From Clostridium grantii DSM 8605 (lineage in GTDB: Bacteria; Bacillota; Clostridia; Clostridiales; Clostridiaceae): a stretch of DNA of 64,000 nt. The notes beneath the pieces are model-generated. The model saw only the letters and a list, made by a program, of their open reading frames with translations, was not told the DNA's origin and did no database searches. Of the stretch, positions 26,420-36,371 are shown in pieces. The first letter of the stretch is position 1. Each line of letters opens with the position of its first letter. The position numbers and the translations under genes were made by a program. The DNA lies in the NCBI RefSeq assembly GCF_900129965.1, contig NZ_FQXM01000003.1, positions 62,001 to 126,000 of the forward strand. Direction: 5' to 3'.

Positions 26420-28187
26420 TAGCTACACCGCCTTCCGCTATGAGCTTATCCATTGCTTCTACTAAATCTACTGCTATTTTATCAATATTATCAATATCTT
26501 CTTCTGCAATATACTTAGATCTCGCTATTCTGTCTCTTATGTCTCCCATATCTATAATTTCTTTTAGATATACACCAGCTTTAAGAGCTTTTTCTGCTTC
26601 ATCTCCAAAAGCTAATATTAATTTTAACATCTTATATTGTTTAGCTAAAGAAGCATAAGTATCTATTTCATGGAAAGCATTTTGCATCAAATAATCTTCT
26701 CTAATAGATTTTGCTACTTCAAGTTTTAGTCTATCTTTTTCAGAAAGAGCATCTATACCAACAAGTCTAACTATTTCATCTAAACTTGCTTCTTCTTGAA
26801 GTAAACTCATTGCTTTTGTTCTAAGGAAAACCCAATCTTCTGCAACATTTTCATTCATCCATCTTCCTACTTTTTCCAAGTAAAGAGAATAAGAACTTAA
26901 CCAGTTAATAGCAGGGAAGTGTCTTTTATAAGCAAGTTGAGCATCTAGTCCCCAGAAAACTTTAACTATTCTTAAAGTTCCTTGAGTTACAGGCTCTGAT
27001 AAATCTCCACCTGGAGGGGAAACTGCACCAATAGCTGTAAGCGCTCCTTCTCTATTATCTTCACCTAAACAAATAACTTTACCAGCTCTTTCATAGAACT
27101 CAGCAAGTCTTGAACCAAGATAAGCTGGGTAACCTTCGTCACCAGGCATTTCTTCAAGTCTACCAGACATTTCTCTTAAAGCCTCTGCCCAACGTGATGT
27201 GGAGTCAGCCATAAGAGCAACTGAATAACCCATGTCTCTGAAATATTCTGCTATTGTAATTCCTGTATAAATTGAAGCTTCACGAGCTGCAACCGGCATA
27301 TTAGATGTGTTTGCAATAAGTACAGTTCTCTTCATTAATGTAGATCCTGTTTTAGGGTCTTTTAATTCTGGGAACTCATTAAGAACGTCTGTCATTTCAT
27401 TTCCACGCTCTCCACAACCTATGTAAACAACTATTTCAGCATCTCCCCATTTTGCCAATTGATGTTGAACAACTGTTTTACCAGAACCGAAAGGACCTGG
27501 AACACATGCTGCTCCACCTTTAGCTACTGGGAAGAATGTATCTACAATTCTTTGTCCTGTAACAAGTGGTGAAATAGGATTTAATTTTTGAGCATATGGT
27601 CTACCTTTTCTAACAGGCCATTTTTGCATCATAGTTAATTCTTTAAGACCGTTTGCTGTTTCAACTTGGCAAACAACTTCTTCTATTGTAAACTCTCCAT
27701 CTTTAATGCTTTTAATCTTACCTTCAATACCATATGGTACCATTATTTTATGAAGTACAACAGAAGTTTCTTGTACTGTACCAATAACATATCCAGGCTT
27801 AACCTCATCTCCTACAGCTAGCTTAGGTTCAAAAACCCATTTTCTTTCTCTACTTAAAGGTAAAACTTCAACCCCTTTTGTTAAAAAGCTACCAGCTTTT
27901 TCTGCTAATTTATCAAGTGGTCTTTGGATACCATCAAATATAGCTTCTAAAAGACCTGGTCCCAATTCAACACTTAAAGGTTCTCCGGATGAAATTACAG
28001 GGTCCCCTGGTCCTAAACCAGAAGTTTCTTCATAAACCTGTATAGAAGCTTTATCGCCCCTCATTTCAATTATTTCACCGATAAGACCTTGATTACCAAC
28101 TTTTACAACGTCATATATATTAGCATCATCCATTTCCTCAGCAACAACTAGAGGTCCGGATACTTTAATTATTCTACCAGTTTTCAA
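26412..28187 (-). CDS. V-type ATP synthase catalytic subunit A
   Basis: A 591-residue catalytic subunit with Walker A GPFGSGKT (231-238), the A-type bulge domain in the N-terminal half and the GERGNEM segment. It hydrolyses or makes ATP at three sites per complex. Overlap with subunit B points to coupled translation. Confidence 0.96.
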   Translation of the reverse strand: MKTGRIIKVSGPLVVAEEMDDANIYDVVKVGNQGLIGEIIEMRGDKASIQVYEETSGLGPGDPVISSGEPLSVELGPGLLEAIFDGIQRPLDKLAEKAGSFLTKGVEVLPLSRERKWVFEPKLAVGDEVKPGYVIGTVQETSVVLHKIMVPYGIEGKIKSIKDGEFTIEEVVCQVETANGLKELTMMQKWPVRKGRPYAQKLNPISPLVTGQRIVDTFFPVAKGGAACVPGPFGSGKTVVQHQLAKWGDAEIVVYIGCGERGNEMTDVLNEFPELKDPKTGSTLMKRTVLIANTSNMPVAAREASIYTGITIAEYFRDMGYSVALMADSTSRWAEALREMSGRLEEMPGDEGYPAYLGSRLAEFYERAGKVICLGEDNREGALTAIGAVSPPGGDLSEPVTQGTLRIVKVFWGLDAQLAYKRHFPAINWLSSYSLYLEKVGRWMNENVAEDWVFLRTKAMSLLQEEASLDEIVRLVGIDALSEKDRLKLEVAKSIREDYLMQNAFHEIDTYASLAKQYKMLKLILAFGDEAEKALKAGVYLKEIIDMGDIRDRIARSKYIAEEDIDNIDKIAVDLVEAMDKLIAEGGVANA

Positions 28188-28205
28188 GTTACTTACCTAC
28201 CTTCC

Positions 28206-28523
28206 TTATAAAATATTAACTCCAACGGCTTTTTCCACATTATCATTAATTCTTTGCATTCCAATATTAAGTGATCCTTGATTGCTTGGAATTAATATAA
28301 TAGCGGGTACTGTTTGCCTGTTATATCTCTCAATAGTTTCATCAATATTTTTAGCAATCTGCTCAGTAACAAAAATAACTGCGTAATTGTTCATGGCCAT
28401 TTTGTCTATAGTTTTTTTAGCTTCCTCAGCTTCAATTACAGGATAAACATCAATTCCAATAGCTTTAAAAGCTAATACAGAATCTTTATCTCCTACTACA
28501 CCAATCTTATACATAAATATCAC
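28206..28523 (-). CDS. V-type ATP synthase subunit F
   Basis: A 105-residue central-stalk subunit; YKIGVVGDKDSVLAFKAIGID at the N-terminus and VTEQIA are characteristic. The start is more likely ATG 28514 than GTG 28523; either overlaps the end of subunit C. F stabilises D and regulates coupling. Confidence 0.93.
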   Translation of the reverse strand: MIFMYKIGVVGDKDSVLAFKAIGIDVYPVIEAEEAKKTIDKMAMNNYAVIFVTEQIAKNIDETIERYNRQTVPAIILIPSNQGSLNIGMQRINDNVEKAVGVNIL

Positions 28524-29508
28524 GCAGCCTTTCTCTTATGACATCTGCAGCTATGTTGTTTAATTTCCCAACCATTATAATTCTAACTATTTTTATTTCA
28601 TTTTCCTTAGCATAAATGTATGCCAAAAGAGGTTCTGCTCCAAAACTAACATATTTAGCATCTTTAATGAAATTCATGATGAAATTATCAGACAACATTT
28701 CAAATTTATTCAATCTGCCCGTTTTACTAAATTCATCTATACCAAATTTTAAAACTTCACTATAATTGGTATAATCTAGTTTAGAAATAATATTTTCATT
28801 GGATTCATTCAACAATTGAACTAAAGTATCTATATCTATAGTTCCTCCTTCAAGTAAAGCTTGTTGAAGGAATTCTCTATCTTTTTTTTGTTTCTTTATT
28901 CTTAATAAAGTTTTTAAATTTGATAAATCTACATTTATTTTTACAAATTTAAGTAGATAATCAATATTAAGTTCTGTTGCAATAGAAAGCATATTCTTAT
29001 ACATATAAGAATCCAAAATAATATCTATTTTTTGAGGATCTTTTTCTTTTTCATAAGATTCCTCTACTTTCTCAACAGCTTCTCTCATAATTGGATTAAG
29101 ATCATAATAGTCCTTTAGCTCAATTATGTTTTTTAACACATTGGTGTCAATAGTACCCACTGGTATAAACAAATAAGACAAATCTTTACCCAGTGCATTA
29201 CCCTTTATTAGAACTTTGATGTTATGATAGTCATACCTAACACTCATTAAATCAATTATCTTTTTCTCAGGTGAAACATTATACATAAGTGAATACAAAC
29301 TTTTAAGTTCTTCTGAAAGAACTATTTCGTAATCCTCTGGCTTTTTAGCTTTTGGCATATGAGCCCCGTACTCTGTTTCTCCTAAAATTTTAAAAGATTC
29401 AACCGTGGTACTACTATCTATCATTCTATCAAGCTTTGCTCTATCAAGGAGTTTTGTTTCAATTGCTCTAAGCCTACTTACTGCTTGAGCATAAGCTACA
29501 TTACTCAT
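28507..29508 (-). CDS. V-type ATP synthase subunit C
   Basis: A 333-residue, mainly helical subunit (yeast d / Thermus C homologue) that sockets the central stalk onto the K-ring. The pattern AQAVSRLRAIETKLLDRAKLDRM at the N-terminus and YDYHNIKVLIKG are typical of the family. Confidence 0.93.
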   Translation of the reverse strand: MSNVAYAQAVSRLRAIETKLLDRAKLDRMIDSSTTVESFKILGETEYGAHMPKAKKPEDYEIVLSEELKSLYSLMYNVSPEKKIIDLMSVRYDYHNIKVLIKGNALGKDLSYLFIPVGTIDTNVLKNIIELKDYYDLNPIMREAVEKVEESYEKEKDPQKIDIILDSYMYKNMLSIATELNIDYLLKFVKINVDLSNLKTLLRIKKQKKDREFLQQALLEGGTIDIDTLVQLLNESNENIISKLDYTNYSEVLKFGIDEFSKTGRLNKFEMLSDNFIMNFIKDAKYVSFGAEPLLAYIYAKENEIKIVRIIMVGKLNNIAADVIRERLRDIYV

Positions 29509-29521
29509 TAGCTAGCCTCCC

Positions 29522-30118
29522 TTAGTTGAATAAAGCACGTGCAACTTCAGCTTCAAGCTCATCTCTAAAAGAGTTAACTAAGGCTTCAAAAGTATTATTG
29601 ATTTCAATTCCAGCTTTAGCTAAAACGAATCCACCCTTCATTTCTCTTTTTTCCAAACTTAGCTTTAATGTTCCCAATTTACCTGCCTTTTTTAATTCAG
29701 TGTTTATTTCCAGCATAAGATTAGGAGTTACAGCACTATTATTCATTCCTACTATAATTTCTTCATCACCATCTATAGGTAAAGATAAAATGCTTTCTTT
29801 AATAAATTTTGCATGATCTTCTGCAGAAATTTTAGAAAGTTCTTCAACTGCAAGTGCAAAAGTATTGTTTAATACTTGTTGCTTTGCCTCAAGTTTCATA
29901 TTTCTTACTGTAAGCTGTGCATTTGATAAAACTCTTTCACTTCTTGTTTTTGACTCAACTTTAGCTTTTTCTATAAGAAAATCGCCTTCTTTTTCAGCTT
30001 GAGCTATGCTTTTATCAATTATATTTTTTTCATTAGATCTAGCCTCTGCTAAAAGCTGTTCTGCTTTTTTATTAGCGTCCTCTATGATCTTAGATGTTAA
30101 AGTATTTAAATTAGACAC
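29522..30118 (-). CDS. V-type ATP synthase subunit E
   Basis: A 198-residue peripheral-stalk subunit: a long N-terminal coiled coil rich in Ala/Glu/Lys followed by a globular C-domain (GGFVLAKAGIEINNTFEALV). It pairs with the H (NtpF) subunit encoded at the start of the operon to form the stator. Confidence 0.93.
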   Translation of the reverse strand: MSNLNTLTSKIIEDANKKAEQLLAEARSNEKNIIDKSIAQAEKEGDFLIEKAKVESKTRSERVLSNAQLTVRNMKLEAKQQVLNNTFALAVEELSKISAEDHAKFIKESILSLPIDGDEEIIVGMNNSAVTPNLMLEINTELKKAGKLGTLKLSLEKREMKGGFVLAKAGIEINNTFEALVNSFRDELEAEVARALFN

Positions 30119-30167
30119 AAAATATCACTCCAAATCAAATTAGACATTTTAAACTAGATATTTTAAA

Positions 30168-30659
30168 TTATACATTCAAGATTATGAACAATGATACAAC
30201 GAAGTTAAGTAATGCATATGTTTCAACCATAACTGCGTATATAACACCCTTCATTACATGCTCAGGTCTTTTTGCAAGAATTGACATAGCTGCTGCTGCA
30301 GTTTTACCTTGTGAAATAGCTGAACTCCATCCTGCTAAAGCTATTGGAAGAGAACCCATAAATATAAAGAATCCTTGCTCTAATGTTGGGTTAGTTCCGC
30401 CTAAAACACCAACTTTTATTAAAATAATTAACGCAATAACGAATCCATATAAACCTTGAGTACCTGGTAAAACGTCAAGTATAATAGATTGACCAAATTT
30501 TTCTGGATCTTCTGTTACAACTCCTGCTGCTGCTTGCCCTACAAGGCTAATACCTTTTGCTGACCCTATACCACTTAAACCTGCCGCTAAAGCTGCTCCT
30601 AGTAAAGATAAAATTAATCCACCATTGTTGTTTAATAAAAATTCCATGAAAGTACCCAT
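30168..30659 (-). CDS. V-type ATP synthase subunit K (proteolipid, Na+-type)
   Basis: A 163-residue, four-helix proteolipid formed by tandem hairpins, as in Enterococcus hirae NtpK. The Na+ ligand set of that protein is present: Leu64-x-x-Thr67-Gln68 in LPGTQG, Gln117 in ISQGK and Glu146 in VMVETY. Only one carboxylate occurs per two hairpins. This points to a sodium-translocating rather than proton-translocating enzyme. Confidence 0.94.
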   Translation of the reverse strand: MGTFMEFLLNNNGGLILSLLGAALAAGLSGIGSAKGISLVGQAAAGVVTEDPEKFGQSIILDVLPGTQGLYGFVIALIILIKVGVLGGTNPTLEQGFFIFMGSLPIALAGWSSAISQGKTAAAAMSILAKRPEHVMKGVIYAVMVETYALLNFVVSLFIILNV

Positions 30660-30675
30660 TATTCTTTCCTCCTAC

Positions 30676-32637
30676 TTAATTTTGAATTTTATTGTTTTTG
30701 ATATTTATAAATTTATTTGATGATTTGAAAGGGGTAAACTTTTTCCCTCCGCCCTCATAAAATTTGTTGAAAAATTCTAGGTATTGAAGTCTTGCAGTGT
30801 GTACATATGAACCCAAAGCATTTATTGCTAAATTAAATGCATGTAAAGCAACAAATAAAATTGGACCTAAAATGTAAACAAATGGTGCTGGTATCAATTT
30901 AATAATCATATTAAAGGCCGATGCTATAAATCCAGTAGCTAACCCCAAAGCCATAAGTCTAGAGTAAGAAACCACATCTCCAAAATATCCTGTTATATTG
31001 TATACTCCAAAAATACCTCCACCTATTTTTCCACCAATACTCTTTGCATCTCTTCCTTGAGTTAGAAATAATGAAATTAAACCAAATATTAATAATATCA
31101 TTCCTATAGAACTTGATGGAACTAAACCCATAAGAAGTGCACCTATAACAGTTATAGCCCATGTAGCTACATCATATAATGCATCCTTAATTTTGTTTTG
31201 TCTTATTAAAATATAAGCTTTTATTCCGAGTCCAACAAATATATGAACTATACCAAAAGCAAATGAAATAATAAGTATTTTATTTATTTCTGTGCCGGGA
31301 TTCAATAAATATGGCACATTATCTATTCCAAAAAGTGAACTTGGCGCATCTCCAAACCATCCTCCATAGATAATACCCCAAACAGTTGTTGAAATTCCAA
31401 GGTAGAAAATCAACTTAGCAAAACTTCTTTGTGCTTTTTCAAGTGGAAGGATTTTTAATGCAATAAAAGTTCCTAATACCATGATAATACCATAGCCTGC
31501 ATCTGACAGCATCATGCCAAAGAATATAAGATAAAATACTGATAAAATAGGTGTTGGGTCTATTTCTCCATAATTAGGCAAAGAATACATTTCTGTTATA
31601 CTTTCAAAGGGTTCAACAAAAGCATTATTCTTTAATTTAATAGGCACAACATCTTCTTCACTAGCTTCAATAAATTCCAAAAAATATTCTGAGTTCAAAG
31701 TATCTTCCACTATTTCTTCAAGCTGAGCGTTTTCTTCTACACTATTCCAACCTTCGATAAGAATAATGTTTTCACTTTTACCAAAATTATCACAAATCTT
31801 AGCTCTATTTAATGAACTTTCAATATGATCATAAGCTATTATTAATTGCTCATATTCCTTATTTTTAGCTGAAGCTTGTTGTGAAATTTTTTCTATTTCT
31901 TCTTCTATTTTCAAAATCTCTTCTTTGTGCTTTTTAATTACATCCAAAGGTTTTTTATCATATTGAAAGCTAGCTTTACTAAAAGCATGCTCCTTAAAAA
32001 TTTCATTTGCAGTATCTTCTAGTTCTTTTAAGATTACCACAAACAAATAAGTATCATTTTTATCCTGACTTATTACTTCTAAATAAGTAGAATCATTTTT
32101 TTGTGAAAATTCTTTTTGAAATGATTCCATTAAACTTGTTGGCATAGTTCCAACAAAAGCTGATGTTAATGAAAGATCTTTTAAATCATCAAAAGGTGAA
32201 TCAAACTCTACCCATGATTTCAATGCTTCTACTTCACCCTGAAGCTTTGTTTCCTGGTTATGTAGAAGATTAAGCTTTTCATCCATACTTTTCAAATCTT
32301 CATAAATTGATTCCCATTGAGATTTTTTCATAAAATCTTCTACTTCTTCAAATGTGAAGGTCTTTTTTCCTTCTTTTAAAGCTTTTAGACCTTTTTCTTT
32401 CTTAATATATTTGTCTAAAAAATCAATAGAAAACTTTACTTTTGATAATTGGTTCTCAATTTGATGAATCTCATCATTGTTGGATGCAATACTCAAAAAG
32501 CTAGTATCTTCTTCCTTTAAACTTTCATGAAGGTTTTTAAATTGTATTCCTTCAAATTTTTGTAGATTTTGAAGAAGCTCTTCCTTTTGTGATTCAAAAG
32601 CATACAGATTAAACTTGTTCATTTTAACTATTGCCAT
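30676..32637 (-). CDS. V-type ATP synthase subunit I
   Basis: A 653-residue homologue of eukaryotic subunit a. An N-terminal coiled-coil cytoplasmic half (1-370) is followed by seven or so membrane helices with GMMLSDAGYG and the ion-channel helices near FGDVVSYSRLMALGLATGFIASAFN, where the essential Arg lies in YSRLMALGLA. It forms the ion half-channels against the K ring. It overlaps the H gene by 14 bases. Confidence 0.95.
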   Translation of the reverse strand: MAIVKMNKFNLYAFESQKEELLQNLQKFEGIQFKNLHESLKEEDTSFLSIASNNDEIHQIENQLSKVKFSIDFLDKYIKKEKGLKALKEGKKTFTFEEVEDFMKKSQWESIYEDLKSMDEKLNLLHNQETKLQGEVEALKSWVEFDSPFDDLKDLSLTSAFVGTMPTSLMESFQKEFSQKNDSTYLEVISQDKNDTYLFVVILKELEDTANEIFKEHAFSKASFQYDKKPLDVIKKHKEEILKIEEEIEKISQQASAKNKEYEQLIIAYDHIESSLNRAKICDNFGKSENIILIEGWNSVEENAQLEEIVEDTLNSEYFLEFIEASEEDVVPIKLKNNAFVEPFESITEMYSLPNYGEIDPTPILSVFYLIFFGMMLSDAGYGIIMVLGTFIALKILPLEKAQRSFAKLIFYLGISTTVWGIIYGGWFGDAPSSLFGIDNVPYLLNPGTEINKILIISFAFGIVHIFVGLGIKAYILIRQNKIKDALYDVATWAITVIGALLMGLVPSSSIGMILLIFGLISLFLTQGRDAKSIGGKIGGGIFGVYNITGYFGDVVSYSRLMALGLATGFIASAFNMIIKLIPAPFVYILGPILFVALHAFNLAINALGSYVHTARLQYLEFFNKFYEGGGKKFTPFKSSNKFINIKNNKIQN

Positions 32638-32950
32638 TGATATTCACGATCCTCTCCATTACTAACTTAACTGCTCCTTGAATTTTTTCCTTTGGAACAT
32701 TCAATATGGTATTCTTTTCAGATTCTCCTTCTTCCAGGATAGGTTTTGAGTTTTCTTTTGCTTTTTCTACAGCTGATGTAATAATTCCATTTGCAATAGT
32801 TCTTTTCTCAGCTAAAAGAGTTTTATACTCTTCCAAAGCCTTTACTTCTGCTGTTTTAACTATTTGAGTTTTTTCAGCTAAAGCTTTTTTTACAATTTCA
32901 TTGGCCTTTTCCTCTGCTGCTTTTATTTCATTTAATGCTTCTATTGCCAA
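32624..32950 (-). CDS. V-type ATP synthase subunit H/G (NtpF-like)
   Basis: A 108-residue coiled-coil stator subunit, first gene of the operon. The start is taken as TTG 32950 behind AAAGGTGGTGAG; a longer ORF to 32992 has no RBS and would give an atypical N-terminus. Heptads rich in Ala/Lys/Glu run through residues 5-85. It pairs with subunit E. Confidence 0.85.
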   Translation of the reverse strand: MAIEALNEIKAAEEKANEIVKKALAEKTQIVKTAEVKALEEYKTLLAEKRTIANGIITSAVEKAKENSKPILEEGESEKNTILNVPKEKIQGAVKLVMERIVNINGNS

Positions 32951-33244
32951 GTTCTCACCACCTTTACAAATAATTCTGAATATTCTATTCATAGATAAAT
33001 ATAACCCACTAAGTTATACTATGAAACTTACTAAGCTATAATAACTAACTTGATATGATTTAAACTCTAATGCTTTATGTAGTATTAATAACAGCTTATT
33101 TTTTTTATTATACTACTTTTACTATTAATTTATCAATATGTCTTATATATTAATATTTGGTTGTAAAACGCTATTACTCCTTTTATACTACAAAATACTA
33201 ATAATTACTAGCATTATTATTTTTTTAACGAACTTTAATGTGTT

Positions 33245-34981
33245 TTATAAATTGTTTTGTACGCATTCTGTAATTTCCTTAGTTTCATTTATTCCTTCAC
33301 TTTCATAAAGATAATAACAGTTTTTCTTTACTATCAATGTTTCTTGAATAAATTTTTCTAGATTAATAGAATATTTTTCTATATGAAGTTTATTCTTATC
33401 TAGATTTAAATATTCTTTTAACACAATATTTTTGACTATTTTCAGCTCTTCATTTGTTAATAATCTATCCAAAAATCCTGGCAACCATCTTTTCTTATTA
33501 TATAACAAATAATCAAACTTTATTATTTCCTTTAATACTTTACTATCTTTTCCTAACTTTTCTTCATTAAACTCTATAAAAATCTTGTAATAATCTGCAT
33601 TAGAAATATTTCTACTCAAATACCCTTTTTCTTCAAAAAATTCTCCTAAACTACTATAAAAATCAAATGGTGTGGTAAAGGAACCAACAAAATATTTTAA
33701 TATATTTTCAAACTTTTTTGAATTATAGTATTTATCTACTACATGCTCTACTCTTTTTAATTTTATTAGTTCCCAATAATCCATTGTATTAGTCTTTAAT
33801 ATTTCATAAGGGGGAACCGGAGAATATTTCATGCCCCATTTTTCCACTTCCGCTTTCATAGGTGTTCCATCAATAATCTTTAAAAACCCTAATTGTATTT
33901 CTTCTGGTTCCATTTGATAAATATCATTAAAAGAATTTCTACAAGAATTATAATCTTCCCCAGGCAAGCCTGCAATTAAATCCAAGTGTTGCTTTATATT
34001 TTTTAAGTTTTTAACCTGTTTAACTTTTTCACTAATATTTTCTGTATTAACTTTTCTATTTATATTCTCTAAGATTTCTACATTGGTGGTTTGAACTCCT
34101 ACTTCAAATTGGAATCTTCCTTCAGGTGCCCTTGATAATAACTCAACCTCTCCAGGGGTTAATAAATCTGCTGAAATTTCAAAATGAAACATGGTATTTG
34201 TATTTAACTCTATTAAAAATCTCCAAATTTCCATTGCAAATTTTACGTTACAATTAAAAGTTCTATCTACAAACTTAACTAACTTTACTCCTTTACTTGA
34301 AAAAAAATCCAATTCTTTTTTAACCGTTTCTATATCTCTAAATCTAACATTTAAATCAGTGGCAGATAAACAGTATTTACATCCAAAAGGACAGCCTCTT
34401 GAAGCTTCATAATATAATATCTTATTATCCATAGCTTCATCATCCTCAGTATAAGGAAATTTAACTTTATTTATATCCATCAAAGAACGCTTTCCTGAAT
34501 AAAGCACTTCATTTCCCACTTTATAATAAAGTCCTTTTATTTTCTTTAATCCATCTAATATATTATCTCTATTTTTATTATTAATATTTGCTATTTTATA
34601 TTCTATAAGTTCTTTATAAGTTTCTTCCCCTTCTCCTTCAATAATTATATCTCCATTATTATCTCTTAAAAACCTCAATCCATCAAAACTAACTTCTGGC
34701 CCTCCAAAAAACACTTCTGTTTGTGGTGAAATTAACCATACTAGTTTTGCTAAATGTTTAACCATATCAATATTCCAAATATAACAAGAAAAGCCTATCA
34801 TATCTGGTTTTTCTTTTAATAAATCCTCTAAGATTCTTTCTTCTCTATCATTGATTGAAAATTCTTTAATAATACATTGATAATTTAAATCCTTTGTATA
34901 CTTTTCTAAATACCTTATTGCGATATTAGAATGAATAAATTTTGCATTTATCCCTACTAATAAAACTTTTAAATCTTTCAT
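33245..34981 (-). CDS. B12-binding radical SAM protein (DUF4080 type)
   Basis: A 578-residue protein with an N-terminal cobalamin-binding domain (KVLLVGINAKFIHSN...GFSCYIWN...FFGGPEVS). The radical SAM core carries the [4Fe-4S] ligands Cys197, Cys201 and Cys204 in RGCPFGCKYC. A DUF4080 C-terminal domain follows (about 380-570). Family members are widespread in clostridia with unknown substrates; methyl transfer to unactivated carbon is one possibility. A small methyltransferase-like gene is 4 bases upstream, so they are co-transcribed. Confidence 0.88.
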   Translation of the reverse strand: MKDLKVLLVGINAKFIHSNIAIRYLEKYTKDLNYQCIIKEFSINDREERILEDLLKEKPDMIGFSCYIWNIDMVKHLAKLVWLISPQTEVFFGGPEVSFDGLRFLRDNNGDIIIEGEGEETYKELIEYKIANINNKNRDNILDGLKKIKGLYYKVGNEVLYSGKRSLMDINKVKFPYTEDDEAMDNKILYYEASRGCPFGCKYCLSATDLNVRFRDIETVKKELDFFSSKGVKLVKFVDRTFNCNVKFAMEIWRFLIELNTNTMFHFEISADLLTPGEVELLSRAPEGRFQFEVGVQTTNVEILENINRKVNTENISEKVKQVKNLKNIKQHLDLIAGLPGEDYNSCRNSFNDIYQMEPEEIQLGFLKIIDGTPMKAEVEKWGMKYSPVPPYEILKTNTMDYWELIKLKRVEHVVDKYYNSKKFENILKYFVGSFTTPFDFYSSLGEFFEEKGYLSRNISNADYYKIFIEFNEEKLGKDSKVLKEIIKFDYLLYNKKRWLPGFLDRLLTNEELKIVKNIVLKEYLNLDKNKLHIEKYSINLEKFIQETLIVKKNCYYLYESEGINETKEITECVQNNL

Positions 34982-34985
34982 TTAA

Positions 34986-35489
34986 TTACCCTTTCTTTTG
35001 TGCTTTAATATAAAACATACCATTCGAATCTTTTTCGTAAAGTATTTCAAATTTACTATTAAGCAACTCTTTAATTTCATTTAAATTATTTTGTTTTAAA
35101 AGATTAAAATCTTTATGCTGAAGACTTTTAATTTTTCTATATGGAAGAATTACTTTTATACTTACATCTATAGTTTCTCCACGCTTTTTATCAATATCCC
35201 AAATATAAAGAAACCCATCTTTATCTAAATACTCATAGATTCTTTGAATAAATTTACTTTTCTCCTTTTTAGAAAGCATTCTTCCAAAAGTTAAAAATGA
35301 AGCACAAGTATTGTAATTATCTTTTCCTTCATTATGAGCAGATTTACTTTCTTTTATGTATTTTACATCCATGGTTTCCTTGCTAGTTCTGCAAATATTA
35401 TATATAATTCCCCAGTTATCATATCCAATGTCTAAAACATCTCCATTAAATCTGATATTTTCCATATTAACTATTATATCACCTTTCAC
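34986..35489 (-). CDS. Small SAM-methyltransferase-like protein
   Basis: A 167-residue protein starting at GTG 35489, 6 bases after GAGGAGG; the upstream in-frame ATG overlaps this RBS. VLDIGYDNWGIIY resembles methyltransferase motif I and DKDGFLYIWDID a later strand, but the usual acidic SAM ligand is not clear. It is followed by the radical SAM gene. Could be a degenerate class I methyltransferase; function unassigned. Confidence 0.55.
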   Translation of the reverse strand: MKGDIIVNMENIRFNGDVLDIGYDNWGIIYNICRTSKETMDVKYIKESKSAHNEGKDNYNTCASFLTFGRMLSKKEKSKFIQRIYEYLDKDGFLYIWDIDKKRGETIDVSIKVILPYRKIKSLQHKDFNLLKQNNLNEIKELLNSKFEILYEKDSNGMFYIKAQKKG

Positions 35490-35586
35490 TGTTTTCCTCC
35501 TCAATTTCACAAAATTCGTCTTTAATTTTTTATATCACTTTAAAAATCAAACCACTTAAATATCTTCCCTATAGAATATTTCTACA

Positions 35587-35625
35587 AAAAAACGATAATT
35601 CCTCCATTTAATGGTAGAATCATCG
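35587..35625 (-). terminator. Terminator after the phospholipase-like gene
   Basis: AAACGAT-AATT near 35587 pairs with AAT-C-ATCGTTT near 35620 around CCATTTAATGG, which itself can pair, preceded on the plus strand by an A-run that reads as U on the leftward transcript. Confidence 0.65.
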
Positions 35626-35633
35626 TTTAGATA

Positions 35634-36347
35634 TTACTTTTCTTTATTTATAACTCTGTAGAAATCCAACATAAAGCCTGCTGTTGTAATTTGTGCTTCC
35701 CTTAAAATTTCTTCAGAAATTTTCTTATATCGCATTTCTATATTTTTTATATAATCATATTTCATATCAATTTTGTTAGCAAAAACCGCATTTTTCTTTA
35801 CATACATATCTACACTTTCATAATCTTTTATACCTTTTTCAACTCCATATGGATAATTACTAAGAATTTTACTTATTATCCACAATTCAAAATTTCTATG
35901 CTTATTCAACAAATGATTACTAACATGTTGCGGTACTGTAGCATCTTGAATCAAGTGGCATGATGCCCCGAAAAAAAATACTCCTTTATTCATATCTCCC
36001 GCTTCAATATATGCTAAAGCTTTATCATAATATTTAAGACACTCATCCAAAGCATTAGAAAATCCATATAAGCCCCTTTGTTTTTCATAATGATAAAAAT
36101 GATTTGAGCTTTTAAAATCTTGATCTGCCCAAGTAACTCCTTCATTTATACACTTAAGATGACTTTTAAAAAATTCATACTCCTTTTGGTATCCTTCATT
36201 CTTCAATATAATAACCGATTTATCATTAATATATTTGTGGGTAATACAATGTGTTTTTAAAATCAATTTTTTAATAGGGTTAACAGCAAACATAACACTT
36301 TTTATAGTTTTACCAAAGGTATGCTCTATTTTTTTCTTCATGTTCAT
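35634..36347 (-). CDS. Zinc-dependent phospholipase C-like protein without signal peptide
   Basis: A 237-residue protein homologous to the catalytic domain of clostridial alpha-toxin and Bacillus phospholipase C. Ligand motifs are seen in order: THKYIN (His37), TWADQD (Asp75/Asp77), SNHFYH, CHLIQDATVPQH (His131, Asp135, His141), and H150-x3-E154. No signal peptide is found, only a short basic N-terminus with a weakly hydrophobic stretch at 16-31, and the C2-like domain of alpha-toxin is absent. It may be a cytosolic or non-toxin paralogue. Substrate not established. Confidence 0.8.
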   Translation of the reverse strand: MNMKKKIEHTFGKTIKSVMFAVNPIKKLILKTHCITHKYINDKSVIILKNEGYQKEYEFFKSHLKCINEGVTWADQDFKSSNHFYHYEKQRGLYGFSNALDECLKYYDKALAYIEAGDMNKGVFFFGASCHLIQDATVPQHVSNHLLNKHRNFELWIISKILSNYPYGVEKGIKDYESVDMYVKKNAVFANKIDMKYDYIKNIEMRYKKISEEILREAQITTAGFMLDFYRVINKEK

Positions 36348-36371
36348 TTCTCCATTCTTAGTTTTGTTTTT

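Noticed and set aside
30184..30459. Plus-strand 91-residue ORF opposite subunit K
   Set aside because: It mirrors the strongly biased codons of the proteolipid gene and has no RBS.
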